A DNA stretch of 64,000 nt from Ostreococcus mediterraneus (lineage: Eukaryota; Chlorophyta; Mamiellophyceae; Mamiellales; Bathycoccaceae): the NCBI GenBank assembly GCA_012295225.1, contig WMKK01000008.1, positions 248,001 to 312,000 on the forward strand, read 5' to 3'. This document shows positions 1-10,416 of the stretch, piece by piece (position 1 is the first letter of the stretch; each line of letters begins with the position of its first letter). The position numbers and the translations under genes were made by a program. Under the pieces are notes generated by a model. It did no database searches and was not told the origin of the DNA. It saw only the letters and a program-made list of their open reading frames with translations.

Positions 1-1353
1 CATCAATTACCTTCTTCGTCTCTTCAGGTACGCTTGATCGCTTGGGCTCAAATCTTTTTTCAAACTTTTCGATGAGCGCCGTTTTATCGTCGCGCTCCAT
101 GCCGAGCTCCTTCTTAATTGACTTAAGCTGTTCCATCAGAAAATACCGGCGCTGGTCACCCGAAATCTTTTCTTCGACCTTTTTACCAATATCCGCCTGA
201 AGCTTGCCAATCTCAACCTCTTTCTTGAGCAACTCGAGAGTGGCGTCTAAGCGCTCCTTGACTGAAAGCGCTTCGAGAATTTCCTGCAACTGCGTGTCGT
301 CAGCGCTGCACATGGAAGCCCCTAAATCTGCGAGCTTGGGTGGATCCTGAAAGTCATTAAAGTTTTGTGCAAAGTATTGCAACGTTTCTTTGTGCAAAGG
401 GTTCGTTTTGAGCAAATCTTTGATCGTGGCGACGACTTCGTTGGTCGTCGCTTTGATGATGTCATCGTTCGCGTCGTACTTTTCATCCTTCAAATGCTCC
501 ACCTTTACAACCATAGGATCGCGCTTCATCGTCCCGAGCTTGCGCAAGCGGCGATGCCCGAGTAATAACAACGTCGCTGCTTCCTTTTCGTTGTTCGAAT
601 CCGCCGGAATACGCACGATATTATGCACTTGCGCAAACGTCCCGATGTCGTGCATGTGGTCCGCGGGGTCGCGCTCCTCCTCCTCTTCCCCATCCAGCCC
701 CATCGTCGTCGTCGTGCGCGCCTTACTCAACCCAGCAAATACGTCATCGTCATCGCTCGCGTGTCTGCTTTTCGCCATAGCCGCGATGGCTTCATCGCTA
801 CGCTGTAAGAACGCCCCCACGTACGCCTGTCCCCGGTTACGCATATCCTCCAATTCGGCAATCAACTTTTCATCCGTAATCTTCACCGGCATGATAATGC
901 CAGGCATGAGCGGCCGACGAGGCAATGGCACTGCGAGTACCTGCGGGTGCGAACTCGGATGCCCCGCGCTAACCATGATCCCACCGGTACTTGAGCCAGA
1001 GTCGAACGACGCGCCCGACGCGCCGTCGCCCTCCGCCCCACGCACAAACGCGTTGGACCCACGCGCGCGTCGTATATCCCCAGCGCCCAGTTTATCCATC
1101 AATGGCGTCGCTAACTTTGCAGATGTGTTATATAAAGCTGTGTATCGTCAATGCGGCGGCACACACGTCAGTCTTTGTGTTCTTTTCGCGCCGTGTTCGC
1201 GCGCGCCAGGCACCCATAACGCCATCGAATCTTACACGCACCTCCACTCACACCATCGCGCACGCGCCCTCCGCGCGCGCGAACACACACGTTCAGCGCG
1301 CCTTCACGCGCGAACACCGTCTGCGCCCACCGTCGACGCGCGTACGCGCGCAT
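1..1353 (-). CDS. LON1: Mitochondrial-type Lon protease, N-terminal part (partial)
   Basis: This is an ATP-dependent serine protease of the matrix type, which degrades misfolded and oxidised proteins. Only the N-terminal LON substrate-binding domain and the start of the coiled-coil linker are present; the AAA+ and Ser/Lys protease domains lie beyond base 1. Key matches to plant LON1 are [14 protein letters not shown] near the start of the domain and [20 protein letters not shown] near the window edge. The frame is open without an intron from base 1 to an ATG at 1099. I prefer a two-exon model: a first exon 1353-1242 (or from the ATG at 1365) that is arginine-rich like a mitochondrial presequence, an intron 1138-1241 with GTGCG donor and CACAG acceptor, and phase 1 on both sides. 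The first exon is inference; the simple start at 1099 remains possible. It diverges from SPCS1. Confidence 0.88.
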
Positions 1354-1365
1354 AAGGTGCGTCAT

Positions 1366-1592
1366 TCAGAATCAATCCAATCGAAGGACAACGAACCACC
1401 GCTTGGCGTTCCGTGCGTTCGGCGCGCGCGCCCCGTCGCCGTCACCGCTTAGAGTGCGTTCGTGTCGTCCGTGTGCGCTGCTCGCCGCTCGCCGCTCGCC
1501 GCTCGCCGCGTCGCGCGGTTGCCTCAATCGCCGTGCGCGCGAGTGACGTTGACGTCACTTCGCGCCCGTCGAACGAGTCGACCGCACTCGCG
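1366..1592. promoter_or_regulatory. Divergent gap between Lon and SPCS1
   Basis: This stretch separates the start of the Lon first exon (minus) from the SPCS1 ATG (plus) and must carry both promoters. It contains a CRE-like palindrome TGACGTCA near 1550 preceded by TGACGTT, and a short tandem of 'cgctcgc' units near 1485-1505. No convincing TATA box is visible. Confidence 0.4.
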
Positions 1593-1820
1593 ATGGATTA
1601 CGCCGGCCAGCGGCTCGCCGAGCGCGTCGCGCAGGTCGTCATGACGGCGTTCACGTGCGCCGGATTCGCGTACGGGTATTACGCCGGGTCGTATCGGGCG
1701 ATGTTGACGGTGTTCGCGAGCGGGTGCGTGGCGGCAACCGTCGCGAGCGCGCCGGCGTGGGGGGTATATCGTCGACATCCCGTGCGGTGGGCGAGTGCGC
1801 CGACGAAAGCTAATCGTTAA
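1593..1820 (+). CDS. SPCS1: Signal peptidase complex subunit 1 (SPC12)
   Basis: A small membrane subunit of the ER signal peptidase complex, which supports cleavage of signal peptides. The 75-residue protein starts MDYAGQRLAE, matching the MDWxGQKLAE start of the family. It has two membrane segments (about residues 13-32 and 36-54) joined by a short loop, then the typical tail with RRHPVRW, corresponding to NRHPLKW in animals. The open frame extends upstream, but homology begins exactly at this ATG and the upstream sequence is low-complexity arginine-rich, so I start here. Length agrees with the family (about 75-100 residues). Recognition is good despite the small size. Confidence 0.85.
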   Translation: MDYAGQRLAERVAQVVMTAFTCAGFAYGYYAGSYRAMLTVFASGCVAATVASAPAWGVYRRHPVRWASAPTKANR

Positions 1821-2006
1821 CTTTGTGTGGATGCGCGCGAATAGTCGTAGTAGGCGTTGTAATAGCGTATAGATAGTGTTGAGCTCGCGAGCTCGCGACG
1901 CGACGGTTTGTTGGCAATCGCCCTCACGCGGGTCGCGATATCACAAAAGTTCTAATCCCTAATACACACACTCACACACCACACGCACAAACGCACATCA
2001 TGTCCA

Positions 2007-2513
2007 TCATATCCCAAGTTTCGCGCGTTCATGCTCTAATACTTTTTGCACGCGTTCCTCGGCGCCGGGCGTGGAGCCGCACCCTTTCGCGGCGTCGTAC
2101 GTTGGACCGCTCACTTTCACTTCATCCATAACCACAATGACGTCGGCGTCCCATCGGCAGGGTAATGTTCGCGCCAACGCGTCGAAGACGTCCTGTGCCA
2201 AGGCGCTGACGTTTTCACCAATGTTATCGGCGGCGACGCGCGCGTGCTTCAACGCGTTGGCAAAGCGTCGCTCGCGTCGCGGATCATCAATGTCTGGTAA
2301 CTTTCCAATCGCATTCACCTTGGATGTGTCGACTTTGACGTCCTTGGCGTCGGCGACGTTGATGAGCTTCAAATCGTACGAGTTTGAGATCTCGCCGGGC
2401 GTGCGGACGGCGAGCATCGAGGTCGATGCGTCGTAAGCGAAGATTTCGCCTTGAAACTTGCCACCGGTCGCGAGCGTGCCGGTGACGGATGCGCCGGGGT
2501 TGTAGTCTACCAT
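2007..2513 (-). CDS. LSM12: LSM12 homologue
   Basis: An RNA-associated protein with an N-terminal Sm-like fold and a C-terminal anticodon-binding-like (AD) domain. LSM12 proteins associate with Ataxin-2 and poly(A)-binding protein complexes. The 168-residue protein shows the Sm-like part at about residues 1-70 (GKFQGEIFAYDASTSMLAV, then LKLINVADAKDV) and the AD part at about 80-160, including DADVIVVMDEVKVSGPTYDA, which fits the family's WQEKNIVVMEEV-type segment. The frame stays open up to 2756, but the ATG at 2513 begins where homology begins and avoids overlap with the SET gene that ends at 2714. Both genes lie on the minus strand, about 200 bases apart. Confidence 0.85.
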   Translation of the reverse strand: MVDYNPGASVTGTLATGGKFQGEIFAYDASTSMLAVRTPGEISNSYDLKLINVADAKDVKVDTSKVNAIGKLPDIDDPRRERRFANALKHARVAADNIGENVSALAQDVFDALARTLPCRWDADVIVVMDEVKVSGPTYDAAKGCGSTPGAEERVQKVLEHERAKLGI

Positions 2514-2713
2514 CGTGCGCGTGAGATCGGAGGTGGGATGAACGATGGAACAGTGCGTGCGACGCCGCGAGACGGACGCCTGGCGTGGGCGTTGTGAGGT
2601 CGATGCGTTGTGAGGTCGAAGCGTCAGTGATTGTCCGGATGTTAAAAGCGAGGCGATGCACGTGCGTGTGGATAATATAAGTTCTACCGGTTCTAAGCAT
2701 CGTGGCGATGCGC

Positions 2714-4456
2714 TCATTGAGCCTTCTTCGATGGTTGTACCTTTAGGTCGAGCCATTTGAAGGGAACGCCGTGTTTGGCGTCGTCTAAGAAGACGGAGAC
2801 GATTTCGTTCGAGCCGTCGATTTTGACTTTGTACTTGTTCTTGACTTGGTCATGATCGACAATGACGCCTGCTTTTGAGACGAGCGTTTTGGACTTTTTG
2901 CCACCGAGCGGAAGCTTCAACCTCAGTCGGCGATTGAAATTCTTGACGGTTTTTTTAGACGCGTCGAGCGTTCCGCGGCACAGCGGATGTCCGCACATGC
3001 ACACGAACGACGTCGCGTTCTCGTCACCAAAATGCGCAAAGTTGTAATCATACGTCAATTCTGTACCGCTTGGAATGTCTTGAATGGCGAATATACCGAC
3101 TCGCGTCTCACCAGTTGCCGCGTCTACCCACCGCTGCGTCTCGCAATTTGGATGACAGCTGCTATTAATGAAGCGCGCGATCGATCCCTTGTACTTGGCA
3201 TCGATCACGTAGTTGTTTGAAATCTCCATCAAATAAAAGTTTTCTTCACCAATTTGCTTGTCGTAAAATAAACGCGCCGCGGACTCGCGCTCATCGATGA
3301 TTTCTCCCGCGTACTCGACGATGAAATCGCCCGCCGCCACGGGTTCTTGCAACACCAATCCCCAACCGCGGTGAAGTGTGCGCGTTATCTTCGTCTTCGG
3401 GCACGGGAGCTGTCCGAGCGGTCTGTTCGAACACGCATCACCGCACGGACAATTTCTAGGATCGCAACTGTAGCGTAATTGTCTATTCATGCACTCCGCG
3501 CCGCACCCAGTCTTTGGAACGTCTTTTTTAGACCTGCCGTGCGTCAACGCGCCCGCCGGCGCGACGCAATCACACGTCGTGGACTCATCTTTGCGCATTC
3601 TCGACGGCGGTGGAACGCTGACAAAGACACTTCGATGAATGCGTTCGTACGGTGGCGGTTTCCCCGCACACAGCGCGCTCAACGGCGGTTGATATTCGAC
3701 TCGGCTCGTCGTAAACGCTGTTGAAATCGCGGGAAACACAAATTCGTCGCCGCGAGTCAACGCATCGTCTCCATCCGTCATCAACGACTCATCGTCATCT
3801 ACACCGCTCGAATCACTCAATGCATGGCCACCACGACGACGTTTGGCGCCAGTGGCGTTATTTTTAGCCCCACGCCCGCGCGATTTTTTCCCAGAAGCGA
3901 CGTTCGACGTCGCCTCTGGCGTCGTCGGCGGCGGCGGTTGACTCCACCAGCCACGTTCTCGCATCTCTCCATCGTCCACGTACGCCCGCGCGTTCTGAAT
4001 GGCATAAATCAAACTCTTCTGCTTCGCCTTGTCCGCGAACCCACACGCGATGCCATCCGCCCATTCTCGCACCGCGACGTCCTTGCCGACGACGCGTCCG
4101 AATTCGCGCGTGCCAAAAAACTGCACCCCAAACGGCGCCTGCATCGATCCCATCACCGCTCGCGGACGCGCGTGTTCGGGCATGGCATCAATACTTTCAT
4201 CCGGAATCACCTCCGCGGGCCAGAATGGGTAGCCCTTCACCTGTGCGCGCGAAACCCCCACACACACCGCGTCAGTCCACTGACAGTTTGCGCGCACGCA
4301 TTTGAAAAATCACACACGACGCGCGAGCGCATCGCCGCGCCGCGCCCGCGCGCGAGACGCGAGACGCGAAACGCGAAACGAACATCATTCTAAACGCGCG
4401 CGCACCTTGACCCACACCACGCGCGGCGTCGACATCGCGGGCGCGCTCTGACGCAT
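2714..4456 (-). CDS. PWWP-SET histone lysine methyltransferase (SET2/ASHH family)
   Basis: A probable H3K36 methyltransferase acting on chromatin. Two exons: 4456-4406 and 4240-2714, joined by a 165-base intron (donor GTGCG, acceptor CACAG, phase 0). Splicing rebuilds an N-terminal PWWP domain across the junction (RVVWVK then VKGYPFWPAEV), which supports the intron strongly. The 525-residue protein has PWWP at about 10-115, a disordered linker with a basic stretch, the cysteine-rich AWS segment at about 225-285 (CNCPCGDACSNR-like spacing), SET at about 285-420 with RFINSSCHPNCET and ELTYDYNF, and a post-SET CMCGHPLCRG. A C-terminal extension of about 60 residues looks Tudor-like (YKVKIDGSNEIVSVFLDD). 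The catalytic and cofactor motifs are intact. Substrate specificity is inferred from the AWS-SET-post-SET order. Confidence 0.9.
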
Positions 4457-4623
4457 CCTCGAGGATGTAGCCCACGAGTCACGACCAGGGAGACTCGAGG
4501 GACTCTGATGACGCCACCAGATGTATCAACGCACGCGACGGCGAGGGACGTTCGCGCGGTCGTCGTCGTCGTCGTCGCCACACGCGCGCGCCGACGCCCG
4601 CCTCGCGCCACCGCACGCGCACG
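4457..4623. promoter_or_regulatory. Divergent gap, SET gene / Rieske gene
   Basis: This 167-base gap separates the ATGs of two divergently transcribed genes. It holds one copy of the TGACGCCAC motif (4509-4517, plus strand), followed by CAGATGTATC, which also resembles the sequence after the motif in the 46.4-46.8 kb gap. Confidence 0.4.
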
Positions 4624-5621
4624 ATGCACACGCGTGGGAAATTATTCCAACACCTCGCGCGCGCGCAATGCGCGTTCACCGCCGCGAGCGGCGCGCAGAG
4701 CGCCGCGGGCACGGCGCCGTGGCGCGCGATCGCCTCGAGCGCGCGATCGGTGACGACGCCGATGCATGGGACGACCGCGGCGGCGGCCGCCGTCGGTGGG
4801 TTTCGAGGTGCGTGACGTGCGATGGCGTGGTTTTTGTGTGATGCGTTCGCGCGCGCGGATGGCGCGCGCGGCGGTCGCGCGCGACGCCGAGGGCGCGAAC
4901 GCGCGCGCGGGTTTGATTCGACGTGGTCGCGCGAGCAAAAAAAAGAGACTGACGGATCGCGACGGCTCGTGTGTGTGTTTGCATCATTATCACAGCATAC
5001 AGCACGGATTACGCGACGACATCGGTGAATGGCGGTGCGATCGCTCGCGCGTTGAAGACGCCGGCGCATCAGGTGCAGTACGATACGTCGAATCATACGA
5101 TTGACAAGGTTGGCGATCCGGACAAGCGCGCGTTTACGTACTTTGTCATGACTGGCGGTCGGATGATCTATGCCAGCGCGTTGCGCCTCGCGGTGTTGAA
5201 GTTTTTGCTCTCCATGAGTGCGTCTGCGGATGTGCTCGCGCTCGCGTCTTTGGAAGTTGATCTCGGCAAGGTTGAGGTTGGGTCTACGATGACGGTCAAG
5301 TGGCGCGGGAAGCCGGTGTTTATTCGCCGACGTACGCCCGCGGAAATTGCCACTGAAGCCGCGGTTGATGTGGCTTCACTTCGCGATCCGCAAACGGACG
5401 CTGAGCGCGCGCAAAACCCCGAATGGTTAGTCACCGTCGGTGTGTGCACGCACTTGGGTTGCGTTCCCATCGCCAACGCCGGCGATTTCAACGGTTGGTT
5501 TTGCCCGTGCCACGGTTCGCACTACGACGCGTCTGGTCGCATTCGTAAAGGACCCGCGCCTCTCAACTTGGAGGTTCCTGAGTACGCTTTCTTGGAAGGC
5601 GACAAGATGCTCATCGGTTAA
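4624..5621 (+). CDS. Mitochondrial Rieske iron-sulfur protein of complex III
   Basis: The electron-transferring subunit of the cytochrome bc1 complex in the inner mitochondrial membrane. Exons 4624-4807 and 4996-5621, with a 188-base intron (donor GTGCGT, acceptor TCACAG, phase 1), give 269 residues. Exon 1 is an alanine/arginine-rich presequence. A membrane anchor lies around [18 protein letters not shown]. The 2Fe-2S cluster ligands are all present: Cys212 and His214 in CTHLGC, Cys231 and His234 in CPCHGSHYD, with Cys217 and Cys233 forming the disulfide. The motif [15 protein letters not shown] is typical of the mitochondrial form rather than the plastid PetC. The N-terminal TDYATT before the anchor also resembles mitochondrial Rieske proteins. 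Confidence 0.94.
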
Positions 5622-5940
5622 ACGAGGACGCCGACGCCGACGATGATGATTCGATAACGAGTCTATTGTCTTTGTTGAAGCGCGTACCGCATGTACCTTA
5701 TGTGTTTCGCGCGCGCGCGCGAATCACCACCACCAACAACCAACCATTCGCGTGAGACTCAGTGTGAGCTCGCGTTTTTTACTCATACATAGATAGGATC
5801 TTAGAAATTTCAATGTCACGCGACGTTTACGTCCAACTATTATCTCTCCACCCGCGTCGCGAGCTCGAACGCAAAACCCACAAAAAGTAATCCAGCGCGA
5901 CACTCTCCTCACTGTACCGCACATCACCCATTCACTCGCT
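5622..5940. other. Intergenic region, Rieske 3' end to hydroxylase 5' end
   Basis: No gene is visible in these 319 bases. The first part follows the Rieske stop and includes a (CG)n run near 5709-5722. The second part, AT-richer around 5775-5815, should contain the promoter of the next gene. I see no clear TATA element. Confidence 0.5.
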
Positions 5941-7063
5941 ATGAACTCCATGACGACCATGAACACCACCCGCGTTTTCGGCTCCACCAAAGGTACGCAT
6001 CTCGACGACGACGACGGCGAAGCGACGACGAACGAACGAACGAACGAAAAGTCGAGGCCGCCAGCTGAAAAAGTGACGTCACGGGACAGTAATCTTATCT
6101 ACGGCTCGTCGCCGCGTACCGCGCGCGGCAGGCTCACGAAGCGCGTGGAACCATGAAACTGACGACTACGTTGTGGATTTCGTGCCGCACACAGCGTTGA
6201 AAGCGACGCGAACGACCACGAAGCGCGCGCAAGTTGCGACTCGCGCGTTTCTGGACCCCGCGACAGCGGACGCCGCGCGCGTCGTTTTGGCTGCGCCAAC
6301 GATGTATGCGTTGGTGTCTATCAACGAATACATCACTCACAGATACTATCAACACGCGGAATTCAACAAGAATGAAACGTTGAAGAAGGTGTGGTGCTTT
6401 TTCACGGGTGCGAAGGAAGCGCCGAAGATTGGCGGCGGCGGTCACATCGAACACCACGCCGAAACTCTCGACGACATGAGCTTGAAGACGGATGACGCTT
6501 GGTTGAACTCCAAGCCGGCGGCGGTTTTGAAAGATAACACGTACCGTGGTACGGCTTTTGAGTACGACGTGACGGGTTTGATGACGCTTCAAATGATGCC
6601 GACGTGCGTGCCCGTGCTCGCGTTGATGGGCTACACCCCTCTCGCGATGGCTGGCCTCATCGCCGGTGCCGTTTTCGTGCACGCGTGCATTTGGAACTCT
6701 CTCCACCCCGCTATGCATGGTCTTAACGAAGTGCCGATCTCTGACGGCATTCCGTCCATGTGGCTCGCGTTTCTTCGATCGAGCAAGTACTACGAGTACT
6801 TGTACGAAAACCACCAAGGCCACCACGTGTTGAGCGGCGAAAAGAACTACAACGTGTGCTGCCCGCTCATGGACCACGTGCTTGGTACGTATGTCACGGC
6901 AGATGAGTGGAAGGCCAAGGCGCGCATGCCGATTGGCAGCGAGCACCGCGAGTACTACCCTGCGGGCGAGTACGCGGCCAACTTGGCGAAAAAGGCGCTC
7001 GCCAAGGCGACGAAATCCTCCGAACGCGAAGGCGAGGCCGAGCGCGAACTCGTGAGCGCGTAA
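5941..7063 (+). CDS. Fatty acid hydroxylase/sterol desaturase superfamily protein
   Basis: A membrane di-iron oxygenase candidate; its substrate cannot be told from sequence. Exons 5941-5992 and 6132-7063 are separated by a 139-base intron (donor GTACG, acceptor GGCAG, phase 1), giving about 328 residues. Histidine clusters expected for the family are present: HRYYQH near residue 75, HIEHH near 107, HPAMH near 196, and NHQGHHVLSG with a following DHVLGT near 235-255. Hydrophobic spans occur at about 155-190. The N-terminus (MNSMTTMNTTRVFGSTK, then TTTKRAQVATRAF) looks like an organelle transit peptide, plausibly plastid. It could act on lipids, sterols or carotenoids; I would not choose between them. 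Confidence 0.78.
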
Positions 7064-7286
7064 ATTATGCACCCGTTATTCTTTACTTTATCTCTTCTCT
7101 CTAGATTGATTATTTGTACGACTTTCATTTCTTGGTAAAAATTCTCTCGTGTCCCGCATTCAAAGGCTATACTTTACAAATACTATTGAATGCGTGTGCG
7201 CCGTGTCTGAAATACGACGAAAATGCGTGCTTGTACTGTGCTATCGTCTTTCTAAGTGTCCTCTACATAGCGGCGCGCGAGCGCGC
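7064..7286. other. Convergent 3' gap, hydroxylase / PEX2
   Basis: An AT-richer stretch (for example around 7075-7180) between two genes that end towards each other. It probably carries both polyadenylation regions. No gene is supported. Confidence 0.4.
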
Positions 7287-8351
7287 TCATCGCTTCGCCG
7301 TCGTCACCAAACGCCGCATGTCTTGAACTGGTTGCGAGCATTTAACGCACGGACACGTCGTGCGGTCAACCATGCGAGCGCGCAGGCAGTAGTAACAATA
7401 CGGATGTCCGCATGGTTCGGCGACGAATGGGTGAACGGGCTCTCGACAACCACACGCCACGCATTCGTACGCTTGCACGGTGACGCCTCCGCGCGGCTGC
7501 GTCGACGCAGATGATGACGACGATGACGACGACATCGGTCGTGTGAGCGCACCAAACAACGAACGCAATCGCGTAGAGTACAAATACGGCAGCGTAAATA
7601 GCACGAGCTCTGAAAGCTCGCGCCAGGCGAGTTGCTGATTGAGATATTCAAAATCAACGACGCGCGCCATCGACGGCCGTTGATACACCAATCGAGCACC
7701 CAAAGCCCTGTCGAGCAGCGTCGGGTACGAACCGTGACGCAAAAACACACAAAAGTTGACAAAACTCGCCACGGCGTGCGCATTTTCTGCCGTCTGCGAT
7801 AGACGCCACGCGCGATACTTCCAACTGTCTCCTTCGTCTTCGTCAAACCGCTCGCGCAACATTTTCTCCTGCCACTTCCCCCACGCGTACCTCCCCGCAC
7901 ATCGCACCACACCATACGCCAAGCGTGTTGCCACGCTCAATCCTTCACCCTCAACGCCAGTTTTCACCGCCACATCGCCGCGCGCCGTGGCCGCGCGCCA
8001 CGCCCGTTCGTCCCGTAATCGCAAATTCATCAAATCCTGCCCCGGCGTCGGCCTATTGATCCCCGTCGTGCACGCGAACAACCCCACGTCGAGTGCCAAA
8101 CGCATCTCCGCCGTTATGTTCCACACCCCGCGCGGTGCGTCATCCAAGACGTCGTACGCGTGCACCACGCGCGAGAGCTGTGCGCCGAGCGTCTCCACGA
8201 GCTCCGCATCGAGTCGCCCGGCGTCGACTTGCGACACGCGCAGAATGTCCAGCGCCGGCATCGACGACGTGAAAGACGCGTTCGTCGTCTTCCCGGCGCC
8301 GCGCTCGAGCGCCGACGTCGACGTCGCCGCCGCCGACGACGCGCGTTCCAT
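7287..8351 (-). CDS. PEX2: Peroxin-2, RING ubiquitin ligase of the peroxisome membrane
   Basis: A component of the peroxisomal RING complex (PEX2-PEX10-PEX12) that ubiquitinates the import receptor PEX5 for recycling. The 354-residue protein has the Pex2/Pex12 N-terminal membrane domain (about 25-260), including RVSQVDAGRLDAEL near its start and later YLNQQLAWRELSELVLFTLP. A serine-rich linker follows, then a C-terminal RING at about 293-335 (CVACGCREP, CGHPYCYYC, CPCVKC). The frame is open further 5', but those codons overlap the divergent TypA gene, so I use the ATG at 8351, where the sequence becomes peroxin-like. Confidence 0.87.
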   Translation of the reverse strand: MERASSAAATSTSALERGAGKTTNASFTSSMPALDILRVSQVDAGRLDAELVETLGAQLSRVVHAYDVLDDAPRGVWNITAEMRLALDVGLFACTTGINRPTPGQDLMNLRLRDERAWRAATARGDVAVKTGVEGEGLSVATRLAYGVVRCAGRYAWGKWQEKMLRERFDEDEGDSWKYRAWRLSQTAENAHAVASFVNFCVFLRHGSYPTLLDRALGARLVYQRPSMARVVDFEYLNQQLAWRELSELVLFTLPYLYSTRLRSLFGALTRPMSSSSSSSSASTQPRGGVTVQAYECVACGCREPVHPFVAEPCGHPYCYYCLRARMVDRTTCPCVKCSQPVQDMRRLVTTAKR

Positions 8352-8394
8352 CGTCGCGCTGTGACGCCACTCATCAGCGCTTCGACATCTCAAG
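8352..8394. promoter_or_regulatory. 43-base divergent promoter, PEX2 / TypA
   Basis: Only 43 bases separate the two ATGs, so transcription must start very near or inside the coding regions, or use one shared bidirectional core. The gap contains TGACGCCAC at 8362-8370 on the plus strand. Confidence 0.5.
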
Positions 8395-10416
8395 ATGTCG
8401 GTGCCACGCCGCGCGGCCGCCGCGGTCGCGCGCGCCATCGCGGTGCGCGACGCGGCGTCGCTATTCCCGCGCGCCGTGCGCGTCTGCGCGCCGAACGCGT
8501 CGTCGGCGACGGCGGCGGCGTCGGCATCGGTGCGTAAGATGGCGACCGCCGCCGCGAGCTCAAACACCCGAAACGTCGCCGTCATCGCGCACGTCGATCA
8601 CGGCAAGACCACGCTCATGGACCGACTGATGGCGAATGATACCGAGCGCTCGTCGTCGGCGCCCGCGGCGGAGCGAGCGATGGATAGCAAGTCGCTCGAA
8701 CGCGAACGCGGCATCACCATTCAAGCAAAGTATACAACCTTTGCGTACGGCTCGACGCGCATCAACGCCGTGGACACTCCGGGGCACGCGGATTTCGGCG
8801 GTGAAGTCGAACGCGCGCTTGATATGGTGGATGGGTGCGTGCTCTTGGTCGATGCGAGCGAAGGCGCGATGGCGCAGACAAAGTTTGTGCTCGGAAAGGC
8901 GCTAAAGAAGGGCTTGAAGCCGGTGGTGGTGATTAATAAAGTCGATCGCGATGGGGTGACGAAAGCGGGGTGCGATGCGGTGGAGAGCCAGCTGTTTGAT
9001 TTATTTGCTTCGCTCGGGGCGGATGACGAGCAGTTGGATTTTCCGGTGGCGTATGCGAGCGCTCGAGCTGGGGCGTCGAGCGCGTCGCTGGAGGAGTGCC
9101 AGAAACAAGTGCGCGAAGGAAGCGGAAGCATGGAAGCGCTGTTAAAGTTACTCGTCGAGCACGTACCGGCGCCGAGTGGTGAAGTGAATGAGCCGTTTTC
9201 GATGCTTGTGAGTATGATTGATCGGGATCCATTTCTTGGGCGCGTGGTGACGGGACGCGTGGTGAACGGGTCGTGTAAAGTCGGCGACAGGGTGCACGCT
9301 TTGAAGCGACAATCCGGGGAAGTGCGCGAAGTTGGGCGAGTGTCGAAGATTTTCACCTCGAAGAGCTTGACACGCGTGGCGATTGATGAGTGCGTGAGTG
9401 GGGACATTGTGACGATTGCCGGTTTGGGCGAGGCGACAGTGACGGATACGTTGTGCTCGGTGGACGTCACGGAGCCTCTTGAGTCGACGCCGATTGATCC
9501 GCCGACGTTGAGCATGACGTTTGGGGTCAACGACTCTGCCCTCAGTGGTAAAGAAGGAAAGCAGCTCACGGGAAGACAAATCGAGGCGCGGCTCAAGGCG
9601 GAAGCAGAAACGGATGTAGCGTTGCGCATCAAAGGCGGGAGCGACGAGAGAATCGAAGTTCAAGGCCGCGGAGAGCTTCATCTCGGTGTCCTCATCGAAA
9701 CCATGCGTCGTGAGGGATTCGAGTTGTCGGTTTCCCCACCAGCCGTTATTTATGGCGTTGATGAGCAAGGGCGCAAGACTGAGCCGCTCGAAGAAGTCGT
9801 CGTAGAAGTTGACGACGCGGATGTCGGCGCGATTATTGAAGCCGTGTCGCACCGCAAGGGGGAGATGATAGACATGCAACCGAACGCAGGCGACGGCGGT
9901 CGAACGCGTTTGGTGTTCCTGGCGCCATCTCGTGGGCTCATTGGATTTCGTCAAGAGTTTATCAACAATACGCGGGGCACTGGATTGATGCAGCGCGCGT
10001 TTCACTCTTACGGCCAATCGCGTGGGCCGATGGAAAAGGTTCGTAAAGGTATGTTAATCAGTACCACCAGCGGCGTCGCGACAACGTATGCGCTAGGTGC
10101 GCTAGAGCCTCGCGGGACTTTATTCATCGGACCGCAAGCTGAGGTGTACGCCGGGATGATTATTGGCGAACACAGTCGCGAGAATGATTTGGAAGTCAAC
10201 CCAACGAAGGAGAAAAAGCTCACCAATATTCGCGCTTCGGGCAACGACGAAACCATCCGTCTTGCGCCTCCAAAAGTAATTAATCTTGAGGAGGCTATTG
10301 GTTACGTGCAAAGTGACGAACTCATCGAAGTCACGCCTACGGCGATTCGTTTACGCAAGGCGGAGCTCGCGAGCTCCATGCGGCGACGAGCGGCGAGACA
10401 AGGCTCGTCAGATTAG
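8395..10416 (+). CDS. Organellar TypA/BipA translational GTPase
   Basis: A ribosome-binding GTPase of the elongation factor G superfamily, linked in bacteria and plastids to stress adaptation and ribosome assembly. The 673-residue protein has an N-terminal extension of about 55 residues rich in Arg, Ala and Ser that fits organelle targeting. The GTPase motifs follow: AHVDHGKTTLMDRL (G1), DTPGHADFGGEVER (G3) and NKVDRD (G4). The C-terminal half has the BipA hallmark GRGELHLGVLIETMRREGFE and the C-terminal BipA domain ending near residue 670. A second ATG (MATAAASSN, about residue 49) is also possible. Plastid versus mitochondrial location is not settled by sequence. Confidence 0.92.
   Translation: MSVPRRAAAAVARAIAVRDAASLFPRAVRVCAPNASSATAAASASVRKMATAAASSNTRNVAVIAHVDHGKTTLMDRLMANDTERSSSAPAAERAMDSKSLERERGITIQAKYTTFAYGSTRINAVDTPGHADFGGEVERALDMVDGCVLLVDASEGAMAQTKFVLGKALKKGLKPVVVINKVDRDGVTKAGCDAVESQLFDLFASLGADDEQLDFPVAYASARAGASSASLEECQKQVREGSGSMEALLKLLVEHVPAPSGEVNEPFSMLVSMIDRDPFLGRVVTGRVVNGSCKVGDRVHALKRQSGEVREVGRVSKIFTSKSLTRVAIDECVSGDIVTIAGLGEATVTDTLCSVDVTEPLESTPIDPPTLSMTFGVNDSALSGKEGKQLTGRQIEARLKAEAETDVALRIKGGSDERIEVQGRGELHLGVLIETMRREGFELSVSPPAVIYGVDEQGRKTEPLEEVVVEVDDADVGAIIEAVSHRKGEMIDMQPNAGDGGRTRLVFLAPSRGLIGFRQEFINNTRGTGLMQRAFHSYGQSRGPMEKVRKGMLISTTSGVATTYALGALEPRGTLFIGPQAEVYAGMIIGEHSRENDLEVNPTKEKKLTNIRASGNDETIRLAPPKVINLEEAIGYVQSDELIEVTPTAIRLRKAELASSMRRRAARQGSSD

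Noticed and set aside
1127-1136. TATA-like TTTATATAA (minus strand) just before the Lon ATG at 1099
   Set aside because: Could be a promoter if Lon starts at 1099, but the same bases fit the start of exon 2 in the phase-consistent spliced model with a presequence. I left it unlabelled.
390-1355. Long open frame on the plus strand (321 codons)
   Set aside because: It is antisense to the Lon gene and shows no domain; its length comes from GC-rich codon shadowing.
4808-4995. Possible tRNA-like B-box sequence in the Rieske intron
   Set aside because: GGTTTGATTCG resembles a B box loosely, but no acceptor or anticodon stem can be paired around it.
8721-9632. Minus-strand open frame of 303 codons inside TypA
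   Set aside because: Antisense to a well-conserved GTPase with no recognisable motif.
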